Notes: a model not told the origin generated them from the sequence alone. Counted from the stretch's first letter, positions 8,959-18,532 are shown. The stretch is 64,000 bases of DNA from Bacillota bacterium (GCA_023396225.1 JAEWWT010000025.1:62001-126000); one strand, 5' to 3'. Numbers and translations: made by a program.

Positions 8959-9805
8959 ACGTTATTAGTTTTTCGCGGTCTTTTTTCTCCTGAACAAGCT
9001 TTTCGTGGTAAAAATAATTTTTGTATTTTATCCCGAACTTGTCACAGTAGCTGTTAATATCATCTGCAAGCTCGGTCCAGTATGTCTTGTTGCCATAAAG
9101 GTAAATATCCCTGTAGAGTTTGATTAAATTGTGGTACTTTGTATCAATATAGCTTAAAATTCTTGGCTTAACTTCACCTCTAAGATTGAGGTTTTCAAAC
9201 CAGTATTCATCAATAAAATCTTTTGTATGTTCAATTATTGCCTTAAAATCAGTTATCCCCGGGAATATCGGCGACATGAAAAGAACAGTATAAATTCCGT
9301 TTGAATGCATTGCTTTAAGAGCATGAAGACGCTCTCCTATGCTTGAGGCGCTGTCCATATCACTTCTGAAAACGTCATCAAGTGTGTTTACAGACATAGC
9401 AACTTTTAGATTAGGTATTCTGCGAAGAACATCCAGATCACGGAGGATGAGTGAGGATTTTGTTGAAATTCCGACTTCACAGTCCTCTGCATGAGCAAGC
9501 TGTTCAAGAATGGATCTTGTAAGCTTATACCTTTTTTCAAAAGGATTATAGCAGTCCGTCACAGAAGAAAGAAATACAGTTTTGCCTTTCAGTTTGCTGA
9601 TTTTCATTGTGCTTCTTGCAAGTTTAATGTCAATGAATGTACCCCATTCCTCTGAATGTCCGGTAAATCTTTTCATAAAACAGGCATAGCAGTACTTACA
9701 GCCATGCGGACAGCCTATATATGGGTTGATAACGTAGTCGCTTGCGGGCAGGTTGGATTTTGTTAAATAGTCGTTTACTGAAACTTCATTTATGATAAGA
9801 TCCAT
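8957..9805 (-). CDS. Radical SAM protein, SPL/DNA-photolyase-like (COG1533 type)
   Basis: A 282-residue protein with the radical SAM cluster motif CPHGCKYC (C-x3-C-x2-C, about residues 32-39), which binds a 4Fe-4S cluster and S-adenosylmethionine. The opening YVINPYIGCPHGCKYCYACF and the later GISTKSSLILRDLDVL are typical of the group related to spore photoproduct lyase. The true spore photoproduct lyase SplB is usually near 340 residues, so this is more likely a family member of unknown substrate. An AAAGGAGTGAC site precedes the ATG. It is co-directional with nadB and 40 bp downstream of it, so may be read through from it. Confidence 0.82.
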   Translation of the reverse strand: MDLIINEVSVNDYLTKSNLPASDYVINPYIGCPHGCKYCYACFMKRFTGHSEEWGTFIDIKLARSTMKISKLKGKTVFLSSVTDCYNPFEKRYKLTRSILEQLAHAEDCEVGISTKSSLILRDLDVLRRIPNLKVAMSVNTLDDVFRSDMDSASSIGERLHALKAMHSNGIYTVLFMSPIFPGITDFKAIIEHTKDFIDEYWFENLNLRGEVKPRILSYIDTKYHNLIKLYRDIYLYGNKTYWTELADDINSYCDKFGIKYKNYFYHEKLVQEKKDREKLIT

Positions 9806-9845
9806 GGTGTCACTCCTTTTAGTGCTGTCAAATTACTTAATTCGT

Positions 9846-11306
9846 TTAGATTACTTCCTTTAAAATCAGATATGCGACCGTTGCAAGAGATTTTGCTTCG
9901 ACATAGTTATGGTCACAGATATAATTTCCTTCATCAAGCATATGCTTGATTTCAGATATACGTTCAAAGCCTTTAAGAGCTTCTTTCATATCAGGTATAA
10001 CAAAATATGACTTCTGCATGATGTGGCGTATTTCGGTTCTAATGCCATGAGGTATAGGTTCACCGTTATCATTGTGTGCAAAATTATAACTTTCAAGCTG
10101 GTCAAGGCTTGTTTTGCGTTCCTTTATCTTTACAGCAATATCTTCTGCCGCCTGTCTTGAGAATACAAGAGCCTCAAGAAGTGAATTTGATGCAAGACGG
10201 TTGTTGCCGTGAACACCTGTATGTGAACATTCGCCGACAGCATAAAGTCCCTCAATAGAGCTTTCAGAATCAGTGCTGACATTTATTCCGCCCATGAGAT
10301 AATGCTGGCAAGGATATATAGGTATAATATCCTTTGTAAGGTCGTAACCCTTTGTGAGAAGATATTTGTATATCATAGGGAAACGGTTTTTAAGAAATTC
10401 AGAATCCTTATGTGTAATATCAAGATAGAATTCATCAGAATCAAGCTTTCTGCCTTCGCTTACGATAGCATGGGAAACAACATCTCTCGGTGCAAGCTCA
10501 AGGCGTTCGTCATAATCCTGCATAAAACGTTCTTTTTTGCAGTTGAGAAGGTATGCGCCCTCGCCTCTGACGGCTTCGGAGATAAGGAAACATTCTCTTG
10601 TATGCTTATTGTTGAAAGCAGTAGGGTGGAACTGAACAAGTGAAAGATTTTTTATATTTGCACCAAGTCCGTATGCAAGGGCAATCCCGTCGCCTGTTGC
10701 AATTGCAGAGTTGGTTGTATAGTCATATACTCTTCCGATACCGCCTGTCGCCATAATCATATAACGGCAATTGCAGGTCTGATGAACTGAATCCACGCTG
10801 ATATCTGCTGAAAAGCCTATATCAGTCCTTTTCAGATCACAGAGGAGTGCGTTTTCAAGTATTGTTACGTTCGGCATTGCAAGGACTACATGCTGAAGCT
10901 TAGTTGTAATTTCAAACCCAGTTGAATCCTTATGATGAAAAATTCTGTGACGGGAATGACCGCCTTCAAGTGTACGATGAAGATTGCCGTTAGCATCCAT
11001 GTCGAAATCAACGCCAAGGGAGATAATCTTTTCAATATCGGCTGCTGCTTCGGTTACGAGAATTTTCAGAGAGTCAGGGTTGTTCTTGAATCCTCCTGCG
11101 ATAAGGGTATCATTTGTATGGAGCTGGGTACTGTCATTGACAGGCTTATAAACAGCTGCAACACCGCCCTGAGCAAGAGCTGAGTTGCACAGAATAAGTT
11201 CACGTTTTGTAATAAGCAAGATTTTAAGGTCAGATGGGAGGTTGATAGCGGCATAAAGTCCGCCGACTCCTGTTCCTGCTATTATGACGTCATAGTTATT
11301 AGACAT
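9846..11306 (-). CDS. nadB: L-aspartate oxidase
   Basis: An FAD enzyme that oxidises aspartate to iminoaspartate, the first step of de novo NAD synthesis. The 486 residues start with the dinucleotide motif VIIAGTGVGGLYAAINL, contain the catalytic-site stretch EGGHSRHRIFHHKDSTG and show LMGGINVST and the FAD-binding HGNNRLASNSLLEALVFSR near residue 375. The start at 11306 is chosen for its AAAGGAAG site; an ATG 24 bp earlier lacks one. nadA and nadC, the usual partners, are not in the window, so nadB is separated from them here. A promoter lies upstream, and the radical SAM gene follows on the same strand. Confidence 0.93.
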   Translation of the reverse strand: MSNNYDVIIAGTGVGGLYAAINLPSDLKILLITKRELILCNSALAQGGVAAVYKPVNDSTQLHTNDTLIAGGFKNNPDSLKILVTEAAADIEKIISLGVDFDMDANGNLHRTLEGGHSRHRIFHHKDSTGFEITTKLQHVVLAMPNVTILENALLCDLKRTDIGFSADISVDSVHQTCNCRYMIMATGGIGRVYDYTTNSAIATGDGIALAYGLGANIKNLSLVQFHPTAFNNKHTRECFLISEAVRGEGAYLLNCKKERFMQDYDERLELAPRDVVSHAIVSEGRKLDSDEFYLDITHKDSEFLKNRFPMIYKYLLTKGYDLTKDIIPIYPCQHYLMGGINVSTDSESSIEGLYAVGECSHTGVHGNNRLASNSLLEALVFSRQAAEDIAVKIKERKTSLDQLESYNFAHNDNGEPIPHGIRTEIRHIMQKSYFVIPDMKEALKGFERISEIKHMLDEGNYICDHNYVEAKSLATVAYLILKEVI

Positions 11307-11350
11307 AATAAAACTTCCTTTGTAAATCATAGAAAAAATAATTATATTTT

Positions 11351-11379
11351 ATTATATCACACAATATTGTAAAAATCAA
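11351..11379 (-). promoter_or_regulatory. Promoter of nadB
   Basis: On the minus strand: TTGATT, 17-nt spacer, TATAAT, about 45 bp before the nadB start. Confidence 0.65.
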
Positions 11380-11912
11380 ATAATTGTAATGCAAAAATAC
11401 CTAGATTATGTATGATTTGCATATATTTGCTGATTATTTTTTGCTGGGTGAACGTTTATTCAGTAAGAATATAAGAATAACGGCAGAAACTCTTGACATA
11501 AATGCATCCGATTTTATTTGAAAGCCTAACAAAAGGAATAGACAGGACTGCGGCGGTTATATTATACAAGAAGTATAGTAATGCGACGTTTTTTTGTAAA
11601 CCTAACACTTTATGTCTTGGGAAGCAGAAAAACAATAGAATAATTACCCAAAGTAAACACTAATGCTACAAACAAATATTATTATAATTCAATTATATAA
11701 CACATTTTGATTTTTTCAAGGGAAAGGTGCAGTTATTGATAAAATTATAACATAAATATTTGGAGAGACACAAATAAAATGACTGTGACAGTGAGGGACA
11801 TCACTAGACATTTTGTCCGTATTATTCACGCTTTTTTGTTGCTTTAAGACATGAATTTTGCTGTAAAATGTAGATAATACTATTATAAACGGAAAATTTA
11901 TCTGCTTAAGTA
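11380..11912. other. AT-rich non-coding stretch between nadB and PFOR
   Basis: About 530 bp with no convincing reading frame. It contains an isolated TTGACA at about 11494 without a matching -10 box at normal spacing, and a short GC-richer patch near 11550. No known RNA motif was recognised. The promoters of the two flanking divergent genes lie at either end. Confidence 0.5.
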
Positions 11913-11941
11913 TTTACATTTTAATATTATTATGATAAAAT
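11913..11941 (+). promoter_or_regulatory. Promoter of the PFOR gene
   Basis: TTTACA, 17-nt spacer, TAAAAT, about 80 bp before the start codon. The downstream gene has the strongly biased codon use of a highly expressed protein. Confidence 0.6.
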
Positions 11942-11951
11942 AATCTTTAGC

Positions 11952-11997
11952 GTATGTATATGGGATTATTATAAAATCCCTCTTATTTTCAACATAC
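11952..11997 (+). promoter_or_regulatory. Leader stem-loop ahead of the PFOR ribosome site
   Basis: GTATGT (11952-11957) can pair with ACATAC (11992-11997), enclosing an inner hairpin GGGATT/AATCCC (11962-11980). The structure ends just before the AGGAGG ribosome site, so it could protect the mRNA 5' end or tune translation. Confidence 0.4.
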
Positions 11998-12023
11998 AAA
12001 TTTTTTTAGGAGGACTGTCCAAT

Positions 12024-15000
12024 ATGTCAAGAAAAATGTTAACTATGGACGGTAACAACGCTGCGGCTTGGGTGTCCTATCCATTCACCGACGTTGCTGC
12101 TATCTACCCTATCACCCCGTCTTCTGTAATGGCAGAAGTAACAGACCAGTGGTCTGCTAAGGGTCAGAAAAACCTGTTCGGTCAATCTGTAAAGGTTGCA
12201 GAAATGCAGTCAGAAGCAGGTGCAGCAGGTACAGTTCACGGCTCGCTTTCAGCAGGTGCGCTTACAACTACCTATACCGCATCACAGGGTCTTCTCCTTA
12301 TGATTCCTAATATGTACAAGATTGCCGGTGAACTTCTCCCTTGCGTAATTCACGTTTCTGCAAGATGCGTTGCTTCACATGCTCTTAATATTTTCGGTGA
12401 CCATTCAGACGTATATGCTTGCCGTCAGACAGGCTTTGCAATGATCTGTGCTTCCAACGTTCAGGAAGTTATGGATCTCGGTGCTGTAGCTCATCTTTCA
12501 ACAATCAAGGGAAGAGTTCCTGTTCTTCATTTCTTCGATGGTTTCAGAACTTCACACGAACTCCAGAAGATTGAAACATGGGATGCTAAGGATCTTGATG
12601 AAATGCTTGATCACGAGGCTGCTGATGATTTCAGAAACAGAGCTCTCAATCCTGAACACCCTGTTCTTAAGGGTACTGCTCAGAATGGAGATATCTTCTT
12701 CCAGGCAAGAGAAGCTTGTAATAAGTATTACGATGCTTTCCCAGCTATCGTTGAAGAATATATGGGTAAGGTAAACGCTAAGCTCGGCACAGACTACAAG
12801 CCTTTCAACTACTATGGTGCTGCTGATGCTACACACATAATCATCGCTATGGGTTCAGTTTGTGATACAATTGAAGAAACAGTTGATTACCTCAATGCAC
12901 AGGGCAACAAGGTTGGTCTTGTTAAGGTAAGACTTTACAGACCTTTCGTTGCTTCAAAGCTTCTCGAAGTTATTCCTGATTCTGTTACACAGATTTCTGT
13001 TCTCGACAGAACTAAGGAACCAGGTTCACTCGGCGAACCACTTTACCTCGACGTTATTGCTGCTCTCAAGGACACAAAGTTCAAGGATACTCCTGTTTCA
13101 GGCGGCCGTTACGGTCTTGGTTCAAAGGATACAACTCCTGACCAGATCAAAGCTGTTTACTGGAATGACAAGTACTTTAAGAAGGATTCTTACAAGGCTA
13201 AGTTCACAATCGGCATTACAGACGACGTAACTTACCTCTCACTTGAATCAGAAGGCAAGCTTGATACAGCTCCTAAGGGCACAACAGCTTGTAAGTTCTG
13301 GGGACTTGGTGCTGACGGTACAGTTGGTGCAAACAAGAACTCAATTAAGATTATCGGTGACCACACAGACATGTACGCTCAGGCATACTTTGCATATGAT
13401 TCAAAGAAGTCAGGCGGCGTAACTGTTTCTCACTTAAGATTCGGTAAGACACCAATCAAGTCAACATACCTTGTAAACATGGCTGACTTCGTTGCTTGTC
13501 ATAACCAGTCTTATATGGACAAGTACAACATTGTTCAGGATATTAAGCCAGGCGGAACATTCCTCCTCAACTGCCAGTGGTCTGAAAAGGAACTTGATGA
13601 CAAGCTTCCTGGACAGGTTAAGAGATATATTGCTGAAAACAATATTAAGTTCTACACAATCGACGGTGTTGATATAGCTAGAGAAATCGGTCTTGGAAAC
13701 AGAACATCAACTGTTCTTCAGTCTGCATTCTTCAAGCTTGCAAAGATCATTCCTGAAGCTGATGCAATCAAGTATATGAAGGAAAAGGCTCTTTCTTCAT
13801 TCGGCAAGAAGGGTGACGACGTAGTTAAGATGAACTATGACGCTATTGATGCCGGCGCAGAAAAGATTCGTGAAATCAAGGTTCCTGATTCTTGGAAGAA
13901 GGCAACAGATTCTAAGATGGGTATGCCTGAAGCAACAGGTTCAAGAAAGGATCTTGTTGATTACGTTAACAATATCCAGATCCCTGTAAATGCTCAGATG
14001 GGTGACTCACTTCCAGTTTCAACATTCATGGATATGCCTGACGGTGTATTCCCACAGGGATCTGCTGCTTACGAAAAGCGTGGAATCGCTGTAGAAGTTC
14101 CTGCATGGAAAAGCGAAAACTGTATCCAGTGTAACTTCTGTTCATATGTATGTCCACACGCTGTAATCCGTCCTATCGCTATGTCTGACGCTGAGCTTGC
14201 AAATGCTCCTGGAATGACAAAGGATCAGGCTCTCAAGATTGCCGGCGTTGATGGTATGAACTTTGTAATGACTGTATCTGCACTTGACTGTACAGGATGC
14301 GGCGCTTGCGCAAACGTATGTCCTGGCAAGAAGGGTGCAAAGGCTCTCACAATGGCTCCTCTCGCAACACAGGTTGCCGCTCAGGAAACATTTAACTATG
14401 GCCAGACACTCCCAGAAAAGCCGGAAATTGCTGCTAAGTTCAAGGAAACAACTGTTAAGGGCTCACAGTTTAAACAGCCTCTCCTCGAATTCTCAGGCGC
14501 ATGTGCAGGCTGTGGTGAAACACCTTACGCTAAGCTTGTAACACAGCTCTTTGGCGACAGAATGTATATTGCTAACGCAACAGGATGTTCTTCAATCTGG
14601 GGCGGTTCAGCACCTTCAACTCCTTATACAGTAAATAAGGAAGGTAAGGGTCCTGCTTGGGCTAACTCACTCTTCGAAGATAACGCTGAATACGGATACG
14701 GTATGTTCCTTGCACAGAATACCCTCCGTCAGAGAGCGACTGCAATGCTCCTCGACATGGAAAAGGATGCCAAGGATGATGTTAAGAAAGCTATCGAAGG
14801 ATACCTTTCAACAATGGATAATGGCGCTGAAAATGCTGTTGCTACAAAGACACTTGTTGCTGCTCTTGAAGCTTGCGGATGTGAAAAGGGCAAGGAAGTT
14901 CTTAAGCTTAAGGATTACCTCGGCAAGAAGTCAATGTGGGTATTCGGCGGCGACGGATGGGCTTATGATATCGGCTTCTCAGGTGTTGACCACGTTATCG

Positions 15001-15599
15001 CTTCAGGCGAAGACGTAAACATCTTCGTATTCGATACAGAAGTTTACTCAAATACAGGTGGACAGGCTTCAAAGTCAACTCCAACAGGCGCAATCGCACA
15101 GTTTGCTGCTGCTGGTAAGGAAGTAAAGAAGAAGGATCTTGCAGGTATCGCAATGTCTTATGGTTACGTTTATGTTGCTCATATCGCTATGGGTGCTGAC
15201 ATGAACCAGTGCATTAAGGCAATTAATGAAGCTGAAGCTTACCATGGACCATCAATCATCATTGCTTATGCTCCATGTATCAACCATGGTATCAAGGCTG
15301 GTATGGCTAAGGCTATAGATGAAGAGAAGAAGGCTGTTGAGTCAGGTTACTGGCACCTTTTCAGATATGATCCAAGACTTAAGGCTGAGGGCAAGAACCC
15401 ATTCATGCTCGACAGCAAGGCTCCAGCAATTGATAAATACAAGGACTTCCTCATGGGCGAAGTTCGTTATAACTCTCTTGCAAGACAGAACCCAGAAAGA
15501 GCAGAAAAACTCTTTGATAAGGCTGTTGAAAATGCTAAGAGCAGATATGATTACCTCACAAGACTTTCTAAGCTTTACGGCGAAGAAGAAGCTAAGTAA
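12024..15599 (+). CDS. nifJ: Pyruvate:ferredoxin (flavodoxin) oxidoreductase
   Basis: Converts pyruvate and CoA to acetyl-CoA, CO2 and reduced ferredoxin, the central oxidative step of clostridial fermentation. This is the single-chain form, 1191 residues, normal for the family (about 1170-1200). The order is the N-terminal pyruvate-binding domain (YPITPSSVMAEVTDQW), a transketolase-C-like domain, two ferredoxin cluster motifs (CIQCNFCSYVCP near 698 and CTGCGACANVCP near 755), then the ThDP domain with CAGCGE and GGDGWAYDIGFSGVDH. Codon use is strongly biased, as expected for an abundant enzyme. The AGGAGG site is good. Monocistronic, with its own promoter and terminator. Also called por. Confidence 0.96.
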   Translation: MSRKMLTMDGNNAAAWVSYPFTDVAAIYPITPSSVMAEVTDQWSAKGQKNLFGQSVKVAEMQSEAGAAGTVHGSLSAGALTTTYTASQGLLLMIPNMYKIAGELLPCVIHVSARCVASHALNIFGDHSDVYACRQTGFAMICASNVQEVMDLGAVAHLSTIKGRVPVLHFFDGFRTSHELQKIETWDAKDLDEMLDHEAADDFRNRALNPEHPVLKGTAQNGDIFFQAREACNKYYDAFPAIVEEYMGKVNAKLGTDYKPFNYYGAADATHIIIAMGSVCDTIEETVDYLNAQGNKVGLVKVRLYRPFVASKLLEVIPDSVTQISVLDRTKEPGSLGEPLYLDVIAALKDTKFKDTPVSGGRYGLGSKDTTPDQIKAVYWNDKYFKKDSYKAKFTIGITDDVTYLSLESEGKLDTAPKGTTACKFWGLGADGTVGANKNSIKIIGDHTDMYAQAYFAYDSKKSGGVTVSHLRFGKTPIKSTYLVNMADFVACHNQSYMDKYNIVQDIKPGGTFLLNCQWSEKELDDKLPGQVKRYIAENNIKFYTIDGVDIAREIGLGNRTSTVLQSAFFKLAKIIPEADAIKYMKEKALSSFGKKGDDVVKMNYDAIDAGAEKIREIKVPDSWKKATDSKMGMPEATGSRKDLVDYVNNIQIPVNAQMGDSLPVSTFMDMPDGVFPQGSAAYEKRGIAVEVPAWKSENCIQCNFCSYVCPHAVIRPIAMSDAELANAPGMTKDQALKIAGVDGMNFVMTVSALDCTGCGACANVCPGKKGAKALTMAPLATQVAAQETFNYGQTLPEKPEIAAKFKETTVKGSQFKQPLLEFSGACAGCGETPYAKLVTQLFGDRMYIANATGCSSIWGGSAPSTPYTVNKEGKGPAWANSLFEDNAEYGYGMFLAQNTLRQRATAMLLDMEKDAKDDVKKAIEGYLSTMDNGAENAVATKTLVAALEACGCEKGKEVLKLKDYLGKKSMWVFGGDGWAYDIGFSGVDHVIASGEDVNIFVFDTEVYSNTGGQASKSTPTGAIAQFAAAGKEVKKKDLAGIAMSYGYVYVAHIAMGADMNQCIKAINEAEAYHGPSIIIAYAPCINHGIKAGMAKAIDEEKKAVESGYWHLFRYDPRLKAEGKNPFMLDSKAPAIDKYKDFLMGEVRYNSLARQNPERAEKLFDKAVENAKSRYDYLTRLSKLYGEEEAK

Positions 15600-15621
15600 T
15601 TATAGCAAAAGAAAAAATATT

Positions 15622-15656
15622 AAGGCACGGGTGCTGCAGCTCCCGTGCCTTTTTTG
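15622..15656 (+). terminator. Terminator of the PFOR gene
   Basis: AAGGCACGGG pairs with CCCGTGCCTT around a 10-nt loop, followed by TTTTT. Confidence 0.94.
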
Positions 15657-15769
15657 TAATTTTTTGCCGCAGGTTTCTTCTTGACGTTTTAATTAAAATG
15701 TGGTAACATTATGTATTGCTAAGAGAATAATTGAGGTTCTCCTTTTTAGAAAAGAGGTTGTCTTTATAT

Positions 15770-16810
15770 ATGCTGAATTTACTTAAACCGAACAAGCTCA
15801 ATCCGGGAGATAAAGTTGCAACGGTTAGCCTTTCATGGGGCGGAGCCGGCGACGATGCTTTCCTGTGGAGATACAATCAGGGCAAGGAAAGATTGCAGAA
15901 ACAGTATGGGCTTGAGGTTGTGGAAATGCCTAATACCCTTATGGGAAGCGAATTTCTGTATAACCATCCTGAAAAAAGAGCAGAAGATTTTATGCAGGCT
16001 TTTTCGGACAAGACAATTAAGGGGATTATCAGCTGCATTGGCGGCGAAGAAAGCATAAGAATGCTGCCATACATAGACTATAATATAATAAGAGGAAACC
16101 CGAAGGTTTTCACTGGCTATTCCGATACGACAGTAGCTCATTTCATGTGCATGAAAGCTGGAATTTCAAGCTTTTACGGCGGTTCGCTCATGAATGATTT
16201 TGCTGAAAATGTTGCTGTTCCGGAGTATACTGACTACTGGATAAGAAAAGTGCTTTTTTCAAATGAAACAATCGGTATCGTTCCATGTTCAAATACATAT
16301 ACCTCGGAATATCTTGAATGGAGCGAAGAAAACAAGAACAAAGCAAGAAAATTCAGAGGAAATAATGGCGGTTATGAAGTCTTACAGGGTGAGGGTACTG
16401 TCAGCGGACGTCTGATCGGTGGCTGTCTTGAAACTATGGACATGCTCAGGGGAACGCCGTTATTCCCTGATAAGGACAGCTTTGATAATGCTATTCTGTT
16501 CCTTGAAACATCTGAAGAGCATCCGTCTGTTTTTGCTGTTTCAAGCTTTTTCAGAGGACTTGGGGCAATGAGTATTTTAAGACGTATCAAGGGTATTGTT
16601 TTTGGAAAGCCTGAGGGCGGCGTGCTTTATGAAGAGTATAAAACTGCAATAAGGAAAGTCCTTGCTGAGTTTAGACATGACAATCTTCCTGTGATTTACA
16701 ATGTAAGTATCGGACATAACGAGCCTAAGTTCATTGTTCCGTTCGGCGCAATGGCAGAGATAAACTGCGATGAGAAGAAGTTTGCAGTTACGGAAGCGGC
16801 TGTTAAGTAA
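15770..16810 (+). CDS. S66-family peptidase (LD-carboxypeptidase/MccF-like)
   Basis: A 346-residue serine peptidase of family S66, whose members remove the terminal D-residue of muropeptides or, as in MccF, cleave microcin-like acyl-adenylates. The nucleophile serine lies in FTGYSDTTVAHF (about residue 112), and the C-terminal half carries the glutamate/histidine partners, with the histidine in VSIGHNEPKF. Its length is nearer MccF-type proteins than the roughly 300-residue LdcA. No signal peptide, so cytoplasmic. The start at 15770 has AGAGGTTG upstream; a TTG start 39 bp earlier is possible but lacks a ribosome site. Its own terminator follows. Confidence 0.85.
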   Translation: MLNLLKPNKLNPGDKVATVSLSWGGAGDDAFLWRYNQGKERLQKQYGLEVVEMPNTLMGSEFLYNHPEKRAEDFMQAFSDKTIKGIISCIGGEESIRMLPYIDYNIIRGNPKVFTGYSDTTVAHFMCMKAGISSFYGGSLMNDFAENVAVPEYTDYWIRKVLFSNETIGIVPCSNTYTSEYLEWSEENKNKARKFRGNNGGYEVLQGEGTVSGRLIGGCLETMDMLRGTPLFPDKDSFDNAILFLETSEEHPSVFAVSSFFRGLGAMSILRRIKGIVFGKPEGGVLYEEYKTAIRKVLAEFRHDNLPVIYNVSIGHNEPKFIVPFGAMAEINCDEKKFAVTEAAVK

Positions 16811-16818
16811 AAATAATT

Positions 16819-16848
16819 AAAGACCTGTCGTATGGCAGGTCTTTTTTT
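16819..16848 (+). terminator. Terminator of the S66 peptidase gene
   Basis: AGACCTG pairs with CAGGTCT, followed by TTTTTTT. It abuts the 3' end of the convergent acetyltransferase gene. Confidence 0.9.
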
Positions 16849-17389
16849 ACATTGTGAAATTTTCAGCTGAAATTGTTTCTTCCCATTGTTCTTTAGTGAT
16901 TGCAAATACCTTAGTAATAGTGTTAACAGGGTCATCAAATTCCTCAACAAACTGCATTCCATTCTTCAAAGCTGTTTGTGCAGAGGGTTCATTTGTATAT
17001 TTCATATACGAATAAACTATTGGAAAATTCAGCTGTTCAAAAGCATATCTGATACATTCGCAAGCTGCTTCTGAGGCATATCCCTGTCGCTGATATATTT
17101 TATTTATATGATAACCTATTTCGGGAAGCATTTCTCCGTGGATATTCTGCATTGTAATTCCGCAGTCACCGATAAACTGACCGTTTTCCTTCAGTTCAAC
17201 TGCCCACAGCCCGAAACCATACTTTGCATATCGGTCGATGTTTCTCTGAATCCATGCTTTTGTTTCTTCTTCACTAAACGGATGAGGGTAATGCTTCATT
17301 GTTTCTTTGTCAGAAAGGATTTCATGCAGATACTCAAAATCTTCGTGTGTATATTCTCTTATAATAAGTCTGTCAGTATGTAATATCAT
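16847..17389 (-). CDS. GNAT acetyltransferase, RimJ/RimL type
   Basis: A 180-residue N-acetyltransferase using acetyl-CoA. The start LHTDRLIIREYTHEDFEYLH, the block PEIGYHINKIYQRQGYASEA (acetyl-CoA binding loop) and the C-terminal NEPSAQTALKNGMQFVEEF are characteristic of the RimJ/RimL-like subgroup, which acetylates protein N-termini or small molecules; the substrate is not predictable. The ATG at 17389 is preferred because a Shine-Dalgarno GGGAGG lies 10 nt away once the intervening hairpin is looped out. An in-frame ATG at 17401 and a further one upstream lie inside the repeated leader and would add non-homologous residues. Confidence 0.85.
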   Translation of the reverse strand: MILHTDRLIIREYTHEDFEYLHEILSDKETMKHYPHPFSEEETKAWIQRNIDRYAKYGFGLWAVELKENGQFIGDCGITMQNIHGEMLPEIGYHINKIYQRQGYASEAACECIRYAFEQLNFPIVYSYMKYTNEPSAQTALKNGMQFVEEFDDPVNTITKVFAITKEQWEETISAENFTM

Positions 17390-17519
17390 TATTATGACCA
17401 TGCTTCCGTAGGAAGCATCCTCCCATCTTTGATGTTTTATTTGTTTTTTGTTAATCAAAATTTCGAACGGCAGTTTGAAAAAAACAAAACTCGTAGATTG
17501 AAAGAGTAATCTTTCAATC
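17390..17519 (-). repeat. Structured leader repeat, copy 1 (upstream of the GNAT gene)
   Basis: Shares conserved blocks with 19730-19876. In minus-strand order: a 10-bp hairpin (GATTGAAAGA/TCTTTCAATC), ACGAGTTTTGT, a small hairpin with loop TGCC, ACATCAAAGA, GGGAGG, then a hairpin CTTCC-TAC-GGAAG directly before the start codon. The last hairpin separates the ribosome site from the start codon. It may be a regulatory leader RNA or a mobile promoter/leader cassette. Confidence 0.65.
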
Positions 17520-17607
17520 TTTACACTTCACTTTCGGATTTGTCAGTGAATTTAAGTATACTATTCAAAAGAACATAAGTCAACATTATCATGATACCAT
17601 AAGTTGA

Positions 17608-17638
17608 AATACCTGTACTTTTACAGGTATTTTTTTTT
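17608..17638 (+). terminator. U-tailed hairpin before yabP
   Basis: AATACCTGTA pairs with TACAGGTATT and runs into eight or more T residues. No plus-strand gene lies just upstream, so it either ends an unseen transcript or attenuates the yabP operon. Confidence 0.7.
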
Positions 17639-17675
17639 AAACTCCTGCATATCAGTATAAAAAGGAGTGTTGTAA

Positions 17676-17966
17676 ATGAATGAAGTTAATTCAAAAAACA
17701 GTCAGGCATTGGTACATAATATAATTCTTGAGGGCAGAAAAAAGCTTTCTGTTTCGGGTGTAACCGATGTCGACCACTTTGACGAGGAAACCGTTCTGCT
17801 GTATACTCACCTCGGTGAGCTTACTGTCACAGGAAAAAATCTTCACGTCAATGAGCTTTCTGTTGAATCAGGCGACATGAGCATTGAGGGGGATATATGG
17901 TCAATTGTTTACGGCGATAAGGACAGGCGTTCTCCGTTGTCCTTTTTCGGCAAAATTTTCAGATAG
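17676..17966 (+). CDS. yabP: Sporulation protein YabP
   Basis: A 96-residue protein of the YabP/YqfC spore family, made in the mother cell in Bacillus. The stretch HNIILEGRKKLSVSGVTDVD followed by FDEETVLLYTHLGELTVTG is the family signature, and the length is typical. It opens the run yabP-yabQ-divIC-S1 protein, the Bacillus subtilis order. The small S4-domain gene that often precedes yabP is not seen. An AAAGGAGTG site precedes the ATG. A sigma-E promoter is expected from family knowledge but was not clearly identified. It is required for sporulation; the exact role is unknown. Confidence 0.9.
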   Translation: MNEVNSKNSQALVHNIILEGRKKLSVSGVTDVDHFDEETVLLYTHLGELTVTGKNLHVNELSVESGDMSIEGDIWSIVYGDKDRRSPLSFFGKIFR

Positions 17967-17981
17967 TGCGGCGGTGATGAT

Positions 17982-18503
17982 TTGGGTATTGAAACTTTTT
18001 TTGATATTTCCGAACAGGTCATGCTGTTTCTGCTTGCGGTGCTTGTCGGGGCGGGACTTGGAGTTCTGTATGATGTGTTCAGGCTTGTAAGAGTTGTATT
18101 TCCGCCTGCAAAAAAATCCGGTATGGTTACGTTTATGGACGTGCTTTTCTGGCTCATATATGCGTTTGTTATCTTTTTTTATTCCGTTCAGTACGGCAGG
18201 GGACAGGTAAGGTTCTTTTTCTTTGTTGGCTCTGTGCTAGGGTTTGTGCTTTATATTGTTACCGTCGGAAATGTCGTTATGGGCATTATAAGAAATGTAG
18301 TAAGTGTAATTGTAAAGATACTACGCTTTGTATACTCGTTCACTTTAAAACCAATAGTAAAATTACTGCGCCTTTTATACCAAAAAGAATCTGAGGTTTT
18401 TGTGCGAACATATAAAAATTCTGCAAAAGCTCCTATAAGTTTTTGGAATCTATTGAAAAAGCTTACTGCTATGTTGTATAATAAAAAAGCTAAGCTAAAG
18501 TAA
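17982..18503 (+). CDS. yabQ: Spore cortex protein YabQ
   Basis: A 173-residue membrane protein of the YabQ family, needed for spore cortex formation. Three to four hydrophobic segments lie in residues 10-120 (EQVMLFLLAVLVGAGLGVLY, DVLFWLIYAFVIFFYSVQYG, VGSVLGFVLYIVTVGNVVMG), and a basic tail follows. The start is TTG at 17982 with a GGCGGTGAT site, 15 bp after yabP. Both genes are clearly in one operon. Confidence 0.9.
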   Translation: MGIETFFDISEQVMLFLLAVLVGAGLGVLYDVFRLVRVVFPPAKKSGMVTFMDVLFWLIYAFVIFFYSVQYGRGQVRFFFFVGSVLGFVLYIVTVGNVVMGIIRNVVSVIVKILRFVYSFTLKPIVKLLRLLYQKESEVFVRTYKNSAKAPISFWNLLKKLTAMLYNKKAKLK

Positions 18504-18532
18504 TCAATGTATGTTATTGGGGGGTGGACAGT

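Noticed and set aside
11494..11525. TTGACA as a promoter in the nadB-PFOR gap
   Set aside because: No -10 box at 16-18 nt spacing and no gene in a suitable position; kept only as an isolated match.
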